Positions 1 through 7,213 of a DNA stretch of 21,412 nt are shown one piece after another. This DNA is from Chloroflexota bacterium (GTDB taxonomy: Bacteria; Chloroflexota; Anaerolineae; Anaerolineales; UBA4823). The position numbers and the translations under genes are program-made. The notes beneath the pieces are model-generated. The model saw only the letters and a list, made by a program, of their open reading frames with translations. It made no database searches and was not told the origin of the DNA. The stretch spans positions 1 to 21,412 of the forward strand of contig DAOVXM010000004.1 of assembly GCA_030636125.1 (NCBI GenBank). Direction: 5' to 3'. Each line of letters starts with the position of its first letter. Positions within the stretch are counted from its first letter, which is position 1.

Positions 1-41
1 AGCACGGGGACTTCATTGTATTCAATTCTAAGAGCCATTAA
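1..41 (+). CDS. possible C-terminal end of an unidentified protein (partial)
   Basis: The frame beginning at base 3 reads ...HGDFIVFNSKSH and stops at TAA 39-41, nine bases before a strong hairpin that also lies just past the end of the convergent htrA-like gene. A gene ending here, with one shared bidirectional terminator, would explain the layout. Only 12 codons are visible and I do not recognise the family. A competing reading is a minus-strand ORF starting at ATG 38-36 (MALRIEYNEVPV...), but it has no Shine-Dalgarno sequence. Low confidence. Confidence 0.28.
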   Translation, partial: HGDFIVFNSKSH

Positions 42-49
42 ATTGAAAA

Positions 50-87
50 CACCCGCCCAGTGGCATTCGTCAGGCGGGTGCTTTACG
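50..87. terminator. bidirectional intrinsic terminator between convergent genes
   Basis: A perfect 8-bp inverted repeat (CACCCGCC at 50-57, GGCGGGTG at 73-80) with a 15-nt loop. On the minus strand, downstream of the protease gene, the stem is followed by TTTTC. On the plus strand it is followed by CTTTACG and, further on, a run of seven T. It sits between the protease stop and a possible convergent gene end at 41, so it probably terminates both. Confidence 0.7.
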
Positions 88-109
88 TGTAATATTTTTT
101 TGACTTGCT

Positions 110-1342
110 TTATGGATGCAAGGGCTGGGTTAACTCCGTCGGGCGATCATCCAATGTTACTGTCACCTCCAGAAATTCACCATTACGCCAGATAGTCAAA
201 GCAACTTGCTCGCCTGGCTCAGCCTCTAGGGCAATATAAATCAACAAGTCATCAAACGATCTCACCGGCCGACCGTCAATGGCAGTAACGACATCACCAC
301 CAATACTCACCAGGCGCTTATCAATCGTGACCGTCTCGTCTTCACCCTCCAAGCCAGCCTTGGCAGCAGGTCCACCTGGTAAGATGTCGGCAAAATAGGC
401 GCCATCTTCGACCGGCAGGTCCATCGCCTCTACTAGAGGTGGCGTCAAGCTGCTGCCACGTACTCCTAACCAAGCCCAATCATGTTCGCCATTTTGAATT
501 AGATCAGGGATTATTAAATGAACCATGCTAACTGGGATGGCGAAACCAACCCCAAGGTTGCTATTATTAATGCCATCTGTCCGGATTTGATCATTCACAC
601 CGATCACTTCTCCATTCATATTGAGCAATGGACCTCCCGAGTTGCCAGGGTTAATGGCAGCGTCAGTTTGGATTGACTGGGGAATTGTAAAAGGTGTTAA
701 TGCTGGGATTGAACGCCCGAGCGCGCTGATGACACCGCGAGTCAGTGTCCCGTCCAAGCCAAAGGGATTGCCGATCGCCACGACCGTCTGGCCGACAGCC
801 AGGGTTTCCATGGAAGCTAAAGGTAAAGAGGTGACCCCTCCAGGTATATCATCCACATGCACCACCGCCAGATCACTATTCAGGTCTTCCCCGATCACAT
901 CAGCCTCTCGGATCGTGCCATCAGAAAATGTGACTTCTACACCTTCAGCATCCTGCACTACGTGGGCATTGGTCACGATATGTCCATCTCCATCATAAAC
1001 AAATCCCGATCCTTGTCCAACGGGTAATAAAACATCACTTTCTACCCTATATATAGTTATATTGACAACCGCAGGATTAACCATAGCGTAAAGTTCAACC
1101 AGACCCATCTCTTCCTTGGTGTCACCCAGAGAATAAGATACCGTTTGCGGCAAAGCCTCCAGCGCAGATACAGCATCGCCTTCAGGCACCGCCTCGACGA
1201 CAGTTGTTACCGAGGGTGGTGTAGAATTTTCAACCTGGGCACTCCCAGGAATAATCGCACTGCATGCTAGTACCAAAACCGGGAACAATAATACAAGAGT
1301 TGCAAAGATCAAAATCCTATTTTTAATATGCGTGTGATTCAT
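110..1342 (-). CDS. HtrA/DegP-family trypsin-like serine protease with PDZ domain, predicted lipoprotein
   Basis: A 410-residue envelope protease of the HtrA (S1C) family, which degrades or refolds damaged extracytoplasmic proteins. Residues 9-26 form a hydrophobic signal segment ending VLVLA-C27, a plausible though imperfect lipobox, so the protein is probably membrane-tethered outside the cell. A low-complexity S/T/V/P/E-rich linker (about 28-75) precedes the protease domain. The catalytic triad is visible: His127 (TNAHVV), Asp157 (NSDLAV) and Ser235 in the classic GNSGGPL motif. The oxyanion-loop context DAAINPGNSGGP is canonical. A single PDZ domain occupies about 290-400 (WLGVRG...GGPAAKAGL...IDGRPV). 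On the minus strand GGAG lies 11 nt before the ATG. The gene is monocistronic, with a terminator right after its stop. One PDZ domain places it nearer DegS/HtrA-like proteins than two-PDZ DegP. I give no symbol because the paralogue cannot be fixed. Confidence 0.93.
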   Translation of the reverse strand: MNHTHIKNRILIFATLVLLFPVLVLACSAIIPGSAQVENSTPPSVTTVVEAVPEGDAVSALEALPQTVSYSLGDTKEEMGLVELYAMVNPAVVNITIYRVESDVLLPVGQGSGFVYDGDGHIVTNAHVVQDAEGVEVTFSDGTIREADVIGEDLNSDLAVVHVDDIPGGVTSLPLASMETLAVGQTVVAIGNPFGLDGTLTRGVISALGRSIPALTPFTIPQSIQTDAAINPGNSGGPLLNMNGEVIGVNDQIRTDGINNSNLGVGFAIPVSMVHLIIPDLIQNGEHDWAWLGVRGSSLTPPLVEAMDLPVEDGAYFADILPGGPAAKAGLEGEDETVTIDKRLVSIGGDVVTAIDGRPVRSFDDLLIYIALEAEPGEQVALTIWRNGEFLEVTVTLDDRPTELTQPLHP

Positions 1343-1430
1343 CTATTTGATATCTCCATAGTTGCCATCAATGGATTGCTTTATAAGTATTTTCGTAACT
1401 GCTCAGGCTGCGGTGAGAAGTCTCAGAAAA

Positions 1431-1450
1431 TTATATACATATGTATATAA
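1431..1450. promoter_or_regulatory. 20-bp perfect AT-rich palindrome, possible operator for the protease gene
   Basis: TTATATACAT is followed directly by its exact reverse complement ATGTATATAA. The element contains TATAAT-like hexamers on both strands, so it may simply be a promoter -10 region. Perfect two-fold symmetry over 20 bp in the upstream region of the protease gene also fits a dimeric repressor site. It lies about 90-110 bp before the protease start codon. No convincing -35 partner was found. AT-rich palindromes can occur by chance. Confidence 0.35.
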
Positions 1451-1573
1451 TATCGACGGGAATAACCTCAGGTTAATTACGTACGTCTTTTCCTCAGGTG
1501 AAAACTACTATAGAAATGAGGTTTCCTTTTTTCGAGGCTTAAAGTATAGCCCACTCAGTTAAATACATCCTGA

Positions 1574-1647
1574 GAGATAGATAAAATGCAGGTTAATTGG
1601 ATTCAAAACGCGTTGTGAACTAAGAAGTGCCAATTAACCCCTATCTC
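1574..1647. repeat. nested inverted repeat upstream of the his promoter
   Basis: A perfect 10-bp inverted repeat, GGTTAATTGG (1591-1600) and CCAATTAACC (1630-1639), is flanked by an outer 6-bp pair, GAGATA (1574-1579) and TATCTC (1642-1647). It encloses a second near-perfect 18-bp palindrome (TTCAAAACG/CGTTGTGAA, 1602-1619, one mismatched pair). The structure ends 12 bp before the putative -35 of the his promoter. The inner palindrome, centred on CG, resembles operators of LacI-like dimeric regulators in shape only. There is no U-run, so a terminator is unlikely. Confidence 0.5.
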
Positions 1648-1658
1648 CAGAAAAATCC

Positions 1659-1687
1659 TTGTTCATTTTCTAACCTCATGGTAAACT
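1659..1687 (+). promoter_or_regulatory. putative his operon promoter (extended -10)
   Basis: A -35-like TTGTTC (1659-1664) is separated by exactly 17 bp from TAAACT (1682-1687). The -10 hexamer is preceded by TG plus one base (1679-1681), the extended -10 signature, which compensates for the weak -35. Transcription would start near 1694, giving about 28 nt of leader before the ATG of the His-rich peptide at 1722. It could also be nearly leaderless for the in-frame ATG at 1698. Confidence 0.5.
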
Positions 1688-1713
1688 CCCAGCTACGATG
1701 ATCCAAGTTAGCG

Positions 1714-1833
1714 AGTCCTATATGCATCACCTGCACCATCATACCGGGCTACCCTCCGGGCAGGACTGCTTTAACCAGGAACTCGCCACTTAATTTTACG
1801 AGTTTACTTACTTCAAAAACAAGCGCCTCCCGG
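1714..1833 (+). promoter_or_regulatory. alternative RNA pairings of the his attenuator (anti-antiterminator and antiterminator)
   Basis: Mutually exclusive pairings can be drawn by eye. (a) AGTCCT (1714-1719) with AGGACT (1762-1767), enclosing CCGGG (1744-1748) with TCCGG (1755-1759). This hairpin holds 1755-1767. (b) CCGGG-c-AGG (1756-1764, one bulged base) with CCTCCCGG (1826-1833), which uses up the left arm of the terminator and would act as antiterminator. (c) The terminator 1825-1844. A ribosome stalled on His codons 1725-1742 would break (a), free 1756-1764 for (b) and let transcription through. A further 6-bp pair, GCGAGT (1711-1716) with ACTCGC (1781-1786), is also possible. No folding energies were computed. 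Confidence 0.65.
1722..1793 (+). CDS. His-rich leader peptide of the his attenuator (hisL-like)
   Basis: A 23-codon ORF begins MHHLHHHTG, with five His among codons 2-7 (1725-1742), and ends ...QELAT at TAA 1791-1793. It lies between a putative promoter and a terminator directly before hisG. Clustered codons for the pathway's end product are the hallmark of ribosome-mediated attenuation, as in the Enterobacteriaceae hisL peptide with its seven His. Stalling on these codons when charged tRNA-His is scarce would control the downstream structures. An in-frame ATG at 1698 would extend the peptide by eight residues (MIQVSESY). Neither start has a clear Shine-Dalgarno sequence, which is the main weakness. 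The His content and position are seen directly; the function is inferred. Confidence 0.75.
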   Translation: MHHLHHHTGLPSGQDCFNQELAT

Positions 1834-1849
1834 TTTAGGGAGGCCTTTT
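1825..1849 (+). terminator. his attenuator terminator
   Basis: A perfect 7-bp GC-rich stem, GCCTCCC (1825-1831) and GGGAGGC (1838-1844), with a 6-nt loop (GGTTTA) is followed by CTTTTA. It lies after the leader peptide and 16 nt before the hisG start codon, so it can only act as a conditional (premature) terminator of the operon. The hisG Shine-Dalgarno AAGGAG follows at 1855-1860. Confidence 0.8.
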
Positions 1850-1865
1850 ACATTAAGGAGAATTT

Positions 1866-2873
1866 ATGAGTGTCACCGATAGAGGTACCCGCCTCGCACT
1901 ACCCAGCAAAGGGCGCTTACTTGAACCAGCCCTGGAACTGTTGTCAAACGCTGGCTTACAAGTGCATAAGCCCAACCCACGTCAATACCAGGCGACCATC
2001 CCCAATTTACCCGGATTGAGCATACTATTCCAGCGACCTGGAGATATAGTTGTCAGTGTACGTGATGGCAGCGTCGATTTTGGCATTACTGGTTGGGATG
2101 TGGTCACCGAACGACGTGGCTCAAATGGAGAAGTATTGGTAATACATCCCGCGTTGGGGTTTGGATATTGTACGCTCAACGTCATCGTGCCGGAATCCCG
2201 GGATGATATGAACCAAATGGATGACTTAAAGAACTTACAAACACAGTTGGGACGTCCACTACGCGCTGCCACCAAGTTTCCCAACCTTACCCGCGTTTTC
2301 TTCGAACAATTTAACCTGAACGATACCAAATTGATCTTTGCTGAGGGCACGCTAGAAATCGCCCCAACGATTGGTTATGCAGACTTGATCATTGACCTGG
2401 TGTCAACCGGTACGACCCTCCATGACAACCGCCTTAAAAAAATAACCGATGGCACAATTATTGAATCGCAGGCTTGCATGATAGCGAATAAATCGAGTCT
2501 GAAAAACAATCCTGACACGCTCAGTGTGGCTAAACAATTGCTCGAATTCATCGTCGCACACCTACGCGCCACCGAAAACGTATCAATATTTGCCAATATC
2601 CGGGGTGAATCACCCGAAAGCATCGCCCGCCAGATGTTCAAACAGACTGTTATCGGTGGATTACAAGGACCAACCCTTGCCCCAGTTTTCACTCACCAGA
2701 ATGAAAACTGGTATGCTGCTCATCTTGTTGTTCAGAAAGATAAGCTCGCCCAAGCTATCGCTGAGATAAGGCAGATTGGCGGTAGCGGTGTGGTTGTCAC
2801 TCCGATCACGTATATCTTCGAAGAAGAACCGCAAGAATATCAAAACATGTTAGCTCTTCTGGGAAAATCATGA
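1866..2873 (+). CDS. hisG: ATP phosphoribosyltransferase, long form
   Basis: HisG condenses ATP with PRPP to phosphoribosyl-ATP, the first committed and feedback-controlled step of histidine synthesis, in the cytoplasm. The 335-residue protein starts LALPSKGRL, typical of the family, and carries the PRPP/phosphate-binding signature ADLIIDLVSTGTTL at about 172-185. The region from about 240 to 318, including WYAAHLVV and IGGSGVVVTPITYIF, matches the C-terminal ACT-like regulatory domain of long-form HisG, the domain known to bind histidine. It therefore should not need HisZ, and none is present. It is somewhat longer than usual (about 290-300), partly from a 20-residue acidic tail. The ATG is preceded by AAGGAG with 5-nt spacing. 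It is the first structural gene after the attenuator, and its stop overlaps hisD by 4 nt. Confidence 0.95.
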   Translation: MSVTDRGTRLALPSKGRLLEPALELLSNAGLQVHKPNPRQYQATIPNLPGLSILFQRPGDIVVSVRDGSVDFGITGWDVVTERRGSNGEVLVIHPALGFGYCTLNVIVPESRDDMNQMDDLKNLQTQLGRPLRAATKFPNLTRVFFEQFNLNDTKLIFAEGTLEIAPTIGYADLIIDLVSTGTTLHDNRLKKITDGTIIESQACMIANKSSLKNNPDTLSVAKQLLEFIVAHLRATENVSIFANIRGESPESIARQMFKQTVIGGLQGPTLAPVFTHQNENWYAAHLVVQKDKLAQAIAEIRQIGGSGVVVTPITYIFEEEPQEYQNMLALLGKS

Positions 2874-4192
2874 TCAATATCTACGATGTCGATACAGCCC
2901 GCCGCACGATCCTCCGGCGTGAGCCACTCTTCACGATGACCTATCCCAAATCAGTCCTGGATAGTAATGAGCTCATCTTTGGTCAAGGCGTCACCCCATC
3001 TATGGCGGTAGCCGAGATCCTCAAAACTGTCCTTCAAGATGGTGATAAGGCTTTAAGACAATGGTCAAAATTACTGGATCGTTCCGAACCAACTGATTTC
3101 CGCGTACCAGCAAACGAACTTGAGCAAGCCGCACAAGCCCTACCAAACGATCTACTGGAGACAATGGCCACTGCTATTGAACGCATCCGCTCTTTCCATA
3201 AGCTGCAACCACTACCGGATTGGGAAACGCAATCCCTGGGAGGACGATTGGGACAGCGAGTGACAGCCGTAGAAAGTATAGGGGTTTATGTTCCAGGCGG
3301 TACTGCGCCCTTGCCTTCATCTCTCTTAATGACAGTTATTCCCGCTCAGGTTGCAGGTGTTCACCGAATCGTGGTTTGCACGCCGCCCAAACCCCATACA
3401 AGCATTTTAGCTGCGGCGTACTTATGCGGTGTTGATAGAGTCTACCAACTCGGTGGAGCGCAAGCCATCGCCGCACTCGCTTTCGGTTCCGAAAGTGTAC
3501 CTAAAGTGGATAAAATCGTCGGCGCAGGCAATCTATTCGTCACCTTAGCCAAGCAGCAAGTCTATGGCGTGGTCGGGTTGGATGGATTGGCTGGTCCGAC
3601 TGAGACCATGGTTATCGCCGATCGTACAGCCACTCCATCTTGGATTGCTGCTGACTTGTTAGCCCAGGCTGAACATGATGTGCTTGCCAGCGCTATCCTA
3701 CTCACACCTGACCTTAAACTTGCCGAGGCCGTACAGATCGAGATAGCCAACCAAATGGAGGACCTCTCTCGAGTCGAGATCATCGCCCAATCTTTGAACT
3801 CGCGCAGTGGTATCGTGATTACGCCTGATCTAGAAACTGCCGCTACTTTAGCCAGCGATTACGGTCCAGAGCACATGTGCCTTGCGGTGGCAAATCCGGA
3901 TGACATTGCCAATCAAATTCATAATGCCGGAGGGCTATTCCTTGGTGAAGGATCTTTCGAGGTGTTAGGCGACTATATCGCCGGACCAAGCCACGTTATG
4001 CCAACTGGAGGTACAGCCCGCTTCGCCTCTCCTCTAAATGTGCTGGATTTTGTAAAAATCACCAGCCTGATAGCCTTAGATGAGACCACAAGTGCGAGCC
4101 TCAGTCCTCTAGCAGCAAAATTTGCGCGTGTCGAGGGACTGACCGCCCACGCCTCCGCAGCGGAATATCGTGCTGGAGCCCAAAATGATTGA
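2870..4192 (+). CDS. hisD: histidinol dehydrogenase
   Basis: HisD catalyses the last two NAD-dependent, zinc-requiring oxidations, histidinol to histidinal to histidine. The 440 residues are full length for the family. Residues matching the known zinc ligands and catalytic pair are all visible: Gln266 and His269 (LLAQAEHDV), catalytic Glu334-His335 (YGPEHMC), Asp368 (LGDYIAGPSH) and His427 (GLTAHASA). The signature GAGNLFVTLAKQQVYG...DGLAGPTE lies at about 218-245. The start codon overlaps the hisG stop in an ATGA junction (2870-2873), implying translational coupling. The ORF has a slightly divergent N-terminus (MINIYDVDTARRTILRR) but nothing is missing. Confidence 0.96.
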   Translation: MINIYDVDTARRTILRREPLFTMTYPKSVLDSNELIFGQGVTPSMAVAEILKTVLQDGDKALRQWSKLLDRSEPTDFRVPANELEQAAQALPNDLLETMATAIERIRSFHKLQPLPDWETQSLGGRLGQRVTAVESIGVYVPGGTAPLPSSLLMTVIPAQVAGVHRIVVCTPPKPHTSILAAAYLCGVDRVYQLGGAQAIAALAFGSESVPKVDKIVGAGNLFVTLAKQQVYGVVGLDGLAGPTETMVIADRTATPSWIAADLLAQAEHDVLASAILLTPDLKLAEAVQIEIANQMEDLSRVEIIAQSLNSRSGIVITPDLETAATLASDYGPEHMCLAVANPDDIANQIHNAGGLFLGEGSFEVLGDYIAGPSHVMPTGGTARFASPLNVLDFVKITSLIALDETTSASLSPLAAKFARVEGLTAHASAAEYRAGAQND

Positions 4193-5279
4193 CCCTGAGA
4201 TTATGATACGCCCCCACATTCAAGATATGCCCCATTACGTCCCCATATTACCCTTTGATGTACTCTCGCGGCAACATGGTCTCCCCCCTGATCAAATTAT
4301 CAAGCTGGATGCCAATGAGAACCCGTACGGTGCACTTCCGGAGGTTTTAGAAGCCCTGGCTAATCTCCCCTATTCTCACATTTACCCTGACCCAGAAAGC
4401 CGGACCTTGCGTTCAGCCTTAGCTCAATATCACAATTTACCGGAAGAGACCATCCTGGTAGGTGCGGGTGCGGATGAAATGATAGATCTTCTAATGCGTT
4501 TGTTAATCGATCCCGGCGATACCATCATTAATTGCCCACCCACCTTTGGCATGTATATCTTCGATGCCGATCTTAACCGGGCAAATGTGATTTCAATCCC
4601 CAGATTCCCAGATTTTTCTCTCGATAAAAATGCCATATTACAAGCAGTTGAGACCTACAAACCAAAGTTGATCTTTCTGGCAACCCCCAATAACCCAGAT
4701 GGAAGTCTCCCCTCACTAGATCAAATCGATAAACTATTGGATTTACCTTTGATCGTCGTATTAGATGAGGCATATATCGAGTTCGCCCCATTAGGATCAA
4801 GCCAGATCGACAAAGTTCTCTCAAACAACAATCTGGTTGTACTGAGAACTTTTAGTAAATGGGCGGGGTTAGCTGGATTAAGGGTGGGTTACGGAGTTTT
4901 TCCGAACGTATTGATGCCACACTTGTGGAAGATTAAGCAACCTTATACTGTCTCGGTGGCAGCCTCTGCTGCGGCTCAGGTATCACTAGGCAACACCTCT
5001 AAATTACAAGAGATCGGTTATAAGATTATTGCTGAACGCGAGCGCATGTTATCACTGCTTAAGGAAATTCCCTGGCTACATCCCTATCCCTCCCAAGCAA
5101 ATTTTATTCTTTGCCAGGTGATGGAAAAAGAGGCTGCACAAGTCAAAAAACAACTCGCAGGCAGAGGCATTTTTGTCCGCTATTTCAATAAACCTGGTTT
5201 ACATGACCATATCCGAATTAGTGTCGGCAAACCCAATCACACTGACAGTTTGTTAACCACCCTAAAACTTATGGAGTGA
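4185..5279 (+). CDS. hisC: histidinol-phosphate aminotransferase
   Basis: HisC is a PLP-dependent class I/II aminotransferase that converts imidazole-acetol phosphate and glutamate to histidinol phosphate. Family motifs are LDANENPYG near the N-terminus, ATPNNPDG, DEAYIEF and the PLP lysine in RTFSKWAGLAGLRVGYG (Lys225 from the start used here). The frame is open from a GTG at 4170, but ATG 4185 is preferred because GGAG (4174-4177) sits 7 nt upstream; this gives 364 residues and an 8-nt overlap with hisD. A further ATG at 4203 lacks a good ribosome-binding site. HisC-type enzymes can also act on aromatic amino acids, but the operon context fixes the main role. Confidence 0.94.
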   Translation: MIDPEIMIRPHIQDMPHYVPILPFDVLSRQHGLPPDQIIKLDANENPYGALPEVLEALANLPYSHIYPDPESRTLRSALAQYHNLPEETILVGAGADEMIDLLMRLLIDPGDTIINCPPTFGMYIFDADLNRANVISIPRFPDFSLDKNAILQAVETYKPKLIFLATPNNPDGSLPSLDQIDKLLDLPLIVVLDEAYIEFAPLGSSQIDKVLSNNNLVVLRTFSKWAGLAGLRVGYGVFPNVLMPHLWKIKQPYTVSVAASAAAQVSLGNTSKLQEIGYKIIAERERMLSLLKEIPWLHPYPSQANFILCQVMEKEAAQVKKQLAGRGIFVRYFNKPGLHDHIRISVGKPNHTDSLLTTLKLME

Positions 5280-5283
5280 GCTT

Positions 5284-5874
5284 ATGAGAACTGCTGAAGT
5301 ACACCGAATTACACATGAAACAGATATTCTCGTCGAACTCAACCTGGACGGCAAAGGGGATTATCAGATAAATACTGGCCTTGGTTTTTTGGATCACATG
5401 CTTACGCAGGTTGCCGTACACGGATTTTTTGATTTAAATCTTACTGCGAAAGGTGATTTGCACATTGACCCCCACCACACCCTAGAGGACTGCGCCTTGA
5501 CCCTGGGTCAGGCCATTGACAAAGCCCTTGGAGATCGAAAAGGTATTGTACGCATTGGCGCAGCATACGTGCCCATGGATGAAGCGCTGGCTTTCATCAC
5601 CATCGATCTTTCAGGAAGACCTTACACAATGATGCAGGCAGAATGGCATACACCCTTATTGGGCAATATTCCTACCTCCCTTTTCCAACACTTCTTTGAG
5701 TCGCTGGCCGTGACAACTCGGTGCAATCTTCACGCACGCATAATCTATGGTAGGGATGATCACCATCAGGCAGAGGCTTTATTTAAAGCTCTAGGACGAG
5801 CATTGGATGCCGCCACACAAATCGATCCTCGTAGGGAAGGAAGCATCCCCAGCACAAAAGGCAGCTTAACATGA
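5284..5874 (+). CDS. hisB: imidazoleglycerol-phosphate dehydratase (monofunctional)
   Basis: HisB removes water from imidazoleglycerol phosphate to give imidazole-acetol phosphate, using a di-manganese site. At 196 residues this is the monofunctional form, with no histidinol-phosphatase domain fused at the N-terminus, unlike the E. coli protein. Metal-site histidines and partners are visible: LDHML (His38), DPHHTLED (His64, His65, Glu68) and DHHQAEALFKALGRAL (His160, His161, Glu164), then the usual C-terminal DPRR...STKGSL. GGAG (5273-5276) overlaps the end of hisC and lies 7 nt before the ATG. Because HisB has no phosphatase domain, histidinol-phosphatase must be encoded elsewhere. Confidence 0.96.
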   Translation: MRTAEVHRITHETDILVELNLDGKGDYQINTGLGFLDHMLTQVAVHGFFDLNLTAKGDLHIDPHHTLEDCALTLGQAIDKALGDRKGIVRIGAAYVPMDEALAFITIDLSGRPYTMMQAEWHTPLLGNIPTSLFQHFFESLAVTTRCNLHARIIYGRDDHHQAEALFKALGRALDAATQIDPRREGSIPSTKGSLT

Positions 5875-6479
5875 TCGCATTAATTGATTACGGCATAGGC
5901 AACTTACGTTCGGTAGAGAAAGCCTTTAAATCCGTCGGTGCACAGGTCAATATGACTGAAGACCCGGCAGTAATTCGCTCCGCCGGTCAGATTGTGCTCC
6001 CGGGAGTAGGCGCATTTGGCGACGGGATGGTTGGCCTAAGGGAACGAGGATTGGTAGATGTGATCAAATCAACCGTTGCTAAAGGGACTCCTTTCTTGGG
6101 GATTTGCCTTGGGATGCAATTACTGTTTGAATCAAGCGATGAATTAGGTACACACACCGGTATGGGGCTACTTCCCGGGCGCGTGCTACGTTTTCCAGAT
6201 CTCGGGCAGAAGATCCCTCAAACCGGGTGGAATCAAGTCTCCTTCTTGAGAGAATCCCCCCTAACCCATGGCTTAAGAGACGGTGTCTATGCCTATTTCA
6301 ATCACAGTTATTACTGTGAGCCTGACTTCGAGACCGATTTAATCGCCAGCACTGAATTTAGTGTATCTTACGCCAGCATAGTCAGTCGCGACTGGCTATA
6401 CGGAGTACAGTTTCATCCTGAAAAAAGCCAATCGGTTGGCTTACAGATATTAAGAAACTTTGTGGAGCTATGTATATGA
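5871..6479 (+). CDS. hisH: imidazole glycerol phosphate synthase, glutaminase subunit
   Basis: HisH is the class I glutamine amidotransferase subunit that feeds ammonia through HisF to form imidazoleglycerol phosphate and AICAR. The 202-residue protein has the full triad: nucleophile Cys79 in FLGICLGMQLLFE, and His182 and Glu184 in YGVQFHPEKS. The PGVGAFGDGM loop at about 44-53 is typical of HisH. It starts within an ATGA overlap with hisB (5871-5874), so it should be translationally coupled. Two genes (hisA and then hisF) follow, and HisH and HisF should form the heterodimer. Confidence 0.95.
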   Translation: MIALIDYGIGNLRSVEKAFKSVGAQVNMTEDPAVIRSAGQIVLPGVGAFGDGMVGLRERGLVDVIKSTVAKGTPFLGICLGMQLLFESSDELGTHTGMGLLPGRVLRFPDLGQKIPQTGWNQVSFLRESPLTHGLRDGVYAYFNHSYYCEPDFETDLIASTEFSVSYASIVSRDWLYGVQFHPEKSQSVGLQILRNFVELCI

Positions 6480-7213
6480 GCGAATTTACAATATATCCAG
6501 CGATCGACTTACGGACCGGAAAAGTGGTTCGTTTGAAACAAGGTGACCCGGCGAAAGAAACCATTTATGGTGATGATCCCCATGTCACTGCCCAGAATTG
6601 GCTGGCGGCAGGGGCTAATTGGCTTCATGTGATCAACCTTGATGGTGCTCTAGAGGAGTTAGATAGTGCCAACCTGGCTGCTTTAAACGCGATTCTAGAA
6701 GCTGCCGAGCACACCAAACCAAGAGGACAAGTTCAGTATGGTGGGGGGATACGTTCCTTAGCCAATATAGAAAGGGCTCTCACCTTGGGAGTGGACCGTG
6801 TCATCTTGGGAACGGTTGCGATAAATTCACCAGAGATTGTGGAGCAAGCCGTTAATGCCTGTGGAGCAGAGAAAATCGCGGTAGCCATCGATGTCTACGA
6901 TGGAAAAGTGAAAGTGCGCGGTTGGAAGCAACAGACCACTCAAGATCCGATTTCACTAGGTAAATATCTAGTAAAACTAGGTGTTAAAACTTTAATCTAC
7001 ACCAATATCGCTCACGATGGAGTGGGTTCTGGTGTAGACATAACCATGACCAAGCAGTTGGCAGAGGAGACTGGTTTGACAATGATTGCCTCTGGCGGTG
7101 TGAACTCCCTTCATGACGTAAAAAAAGTACGCGCTGCTGGACTCGATGGCCTAATCATCGGTCGCGCATTATACGATGGCAAAGTTAGTCTAGAGGAGGC
7201 TCTACAATGTTAG
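6476..7213 (+). CDS. hisA: phosphoribosylformimino-AICAR-phosphate isomerase
   Basis: HisA performs the Amadori-type isomerisation of ProFAR to PRFAR on a (beta-alpha)8 barrel. The general acid/base aspartates are in YPAIDLR (Asp11) and [15 protein letters not shown] (Asp139), and the phosphate-binding loops YGGGIRS and IASGGVNS are clear. The frame allows a start at 6470, but GGAG at 6464-6467 is only 2 nt from it. It is 8 nt from ATG 6476, which also forms an ATGA junction with the hisH stop, so 6476 is chosen (245 residues). Nothing indicates a PriA-type bifunctional enzyme, but trp-pathway activity cannot be excluded by eye. Confidence 0.93.
   Translation: MSEFTIYPAIDLRTGKVVRLKQGDPAKETIYGDDPHVTAQNWLAAGANWLHVINLDGALEELDSANLAALNAILEAAEHTKPRGQVQYGGGIRSLANIERALTLGVDRVILGTVAINSPEIVEQAVNACGAEKIAVAIDVYDGKVKVRGWKQQTTQDPISLGKYLVKLGVKTLIYTNIAHDGVGSGVDITMTKQLAEETGLTMIASGGVNSLHDVKKVRAAGLDGLIIGRALYDGKVSLEEALQC

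Larger units (their letters stand above)
1343..1865. other. 523-bp intergenic regulatory region between divergent protease and his operon
   Basis: This gap separates the divergent protease gene and his operon. It holds, in order: the protease leader; a 20-bp perfect AT-rich palindrome (1431-1450); two copies of CCTCAGGT (1466-1473, 1492-1499); a nested inverted-repeat structure (1574-1647); a promoter (1659-1687); a His-rich leader peptide (1722-1793); and a terminator (1825-1849). A 66-codon open frame at 1362-1562 lacks a ribosome-binding site and protein-like composition and is not counted as a gene. Confidence 0.8.

Noticed and set aside
1..38. Minus-strand ORF starting at ATG 38 (MALRIEYNEVPV...)
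   Set aside because: No Shine-Dalgarno, only 12 codons visible, and it would start immediately after a terminator hairpin. A convergent plus-strand gene end explains the layout slightly better, though both are weak.
621..998. 125-codon plus-strand open frame inside the protease gene
   Set aside because: It is antisense to the conserved HtrA catalytic core, including the Ser235 motif, and has Pro/Ser-rich shadow composition.
1362..1562. 66-codon plus-strand open frame between the protease and his operon
   Set aside because: No ribosome-binding site, no protein-like composition or recognisable motif, and it spans palindromic regulatory-looking sequence.
1690..1865. T-box riboswitch before hisG
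   Set aside because: There is a terminator directly before an amino-acid biosynthesis operon, but no AGGGTGGNACCGCG-like T-box motif or long specifier stem is present. The His-rich ORF and alternative pairings explain the region better.
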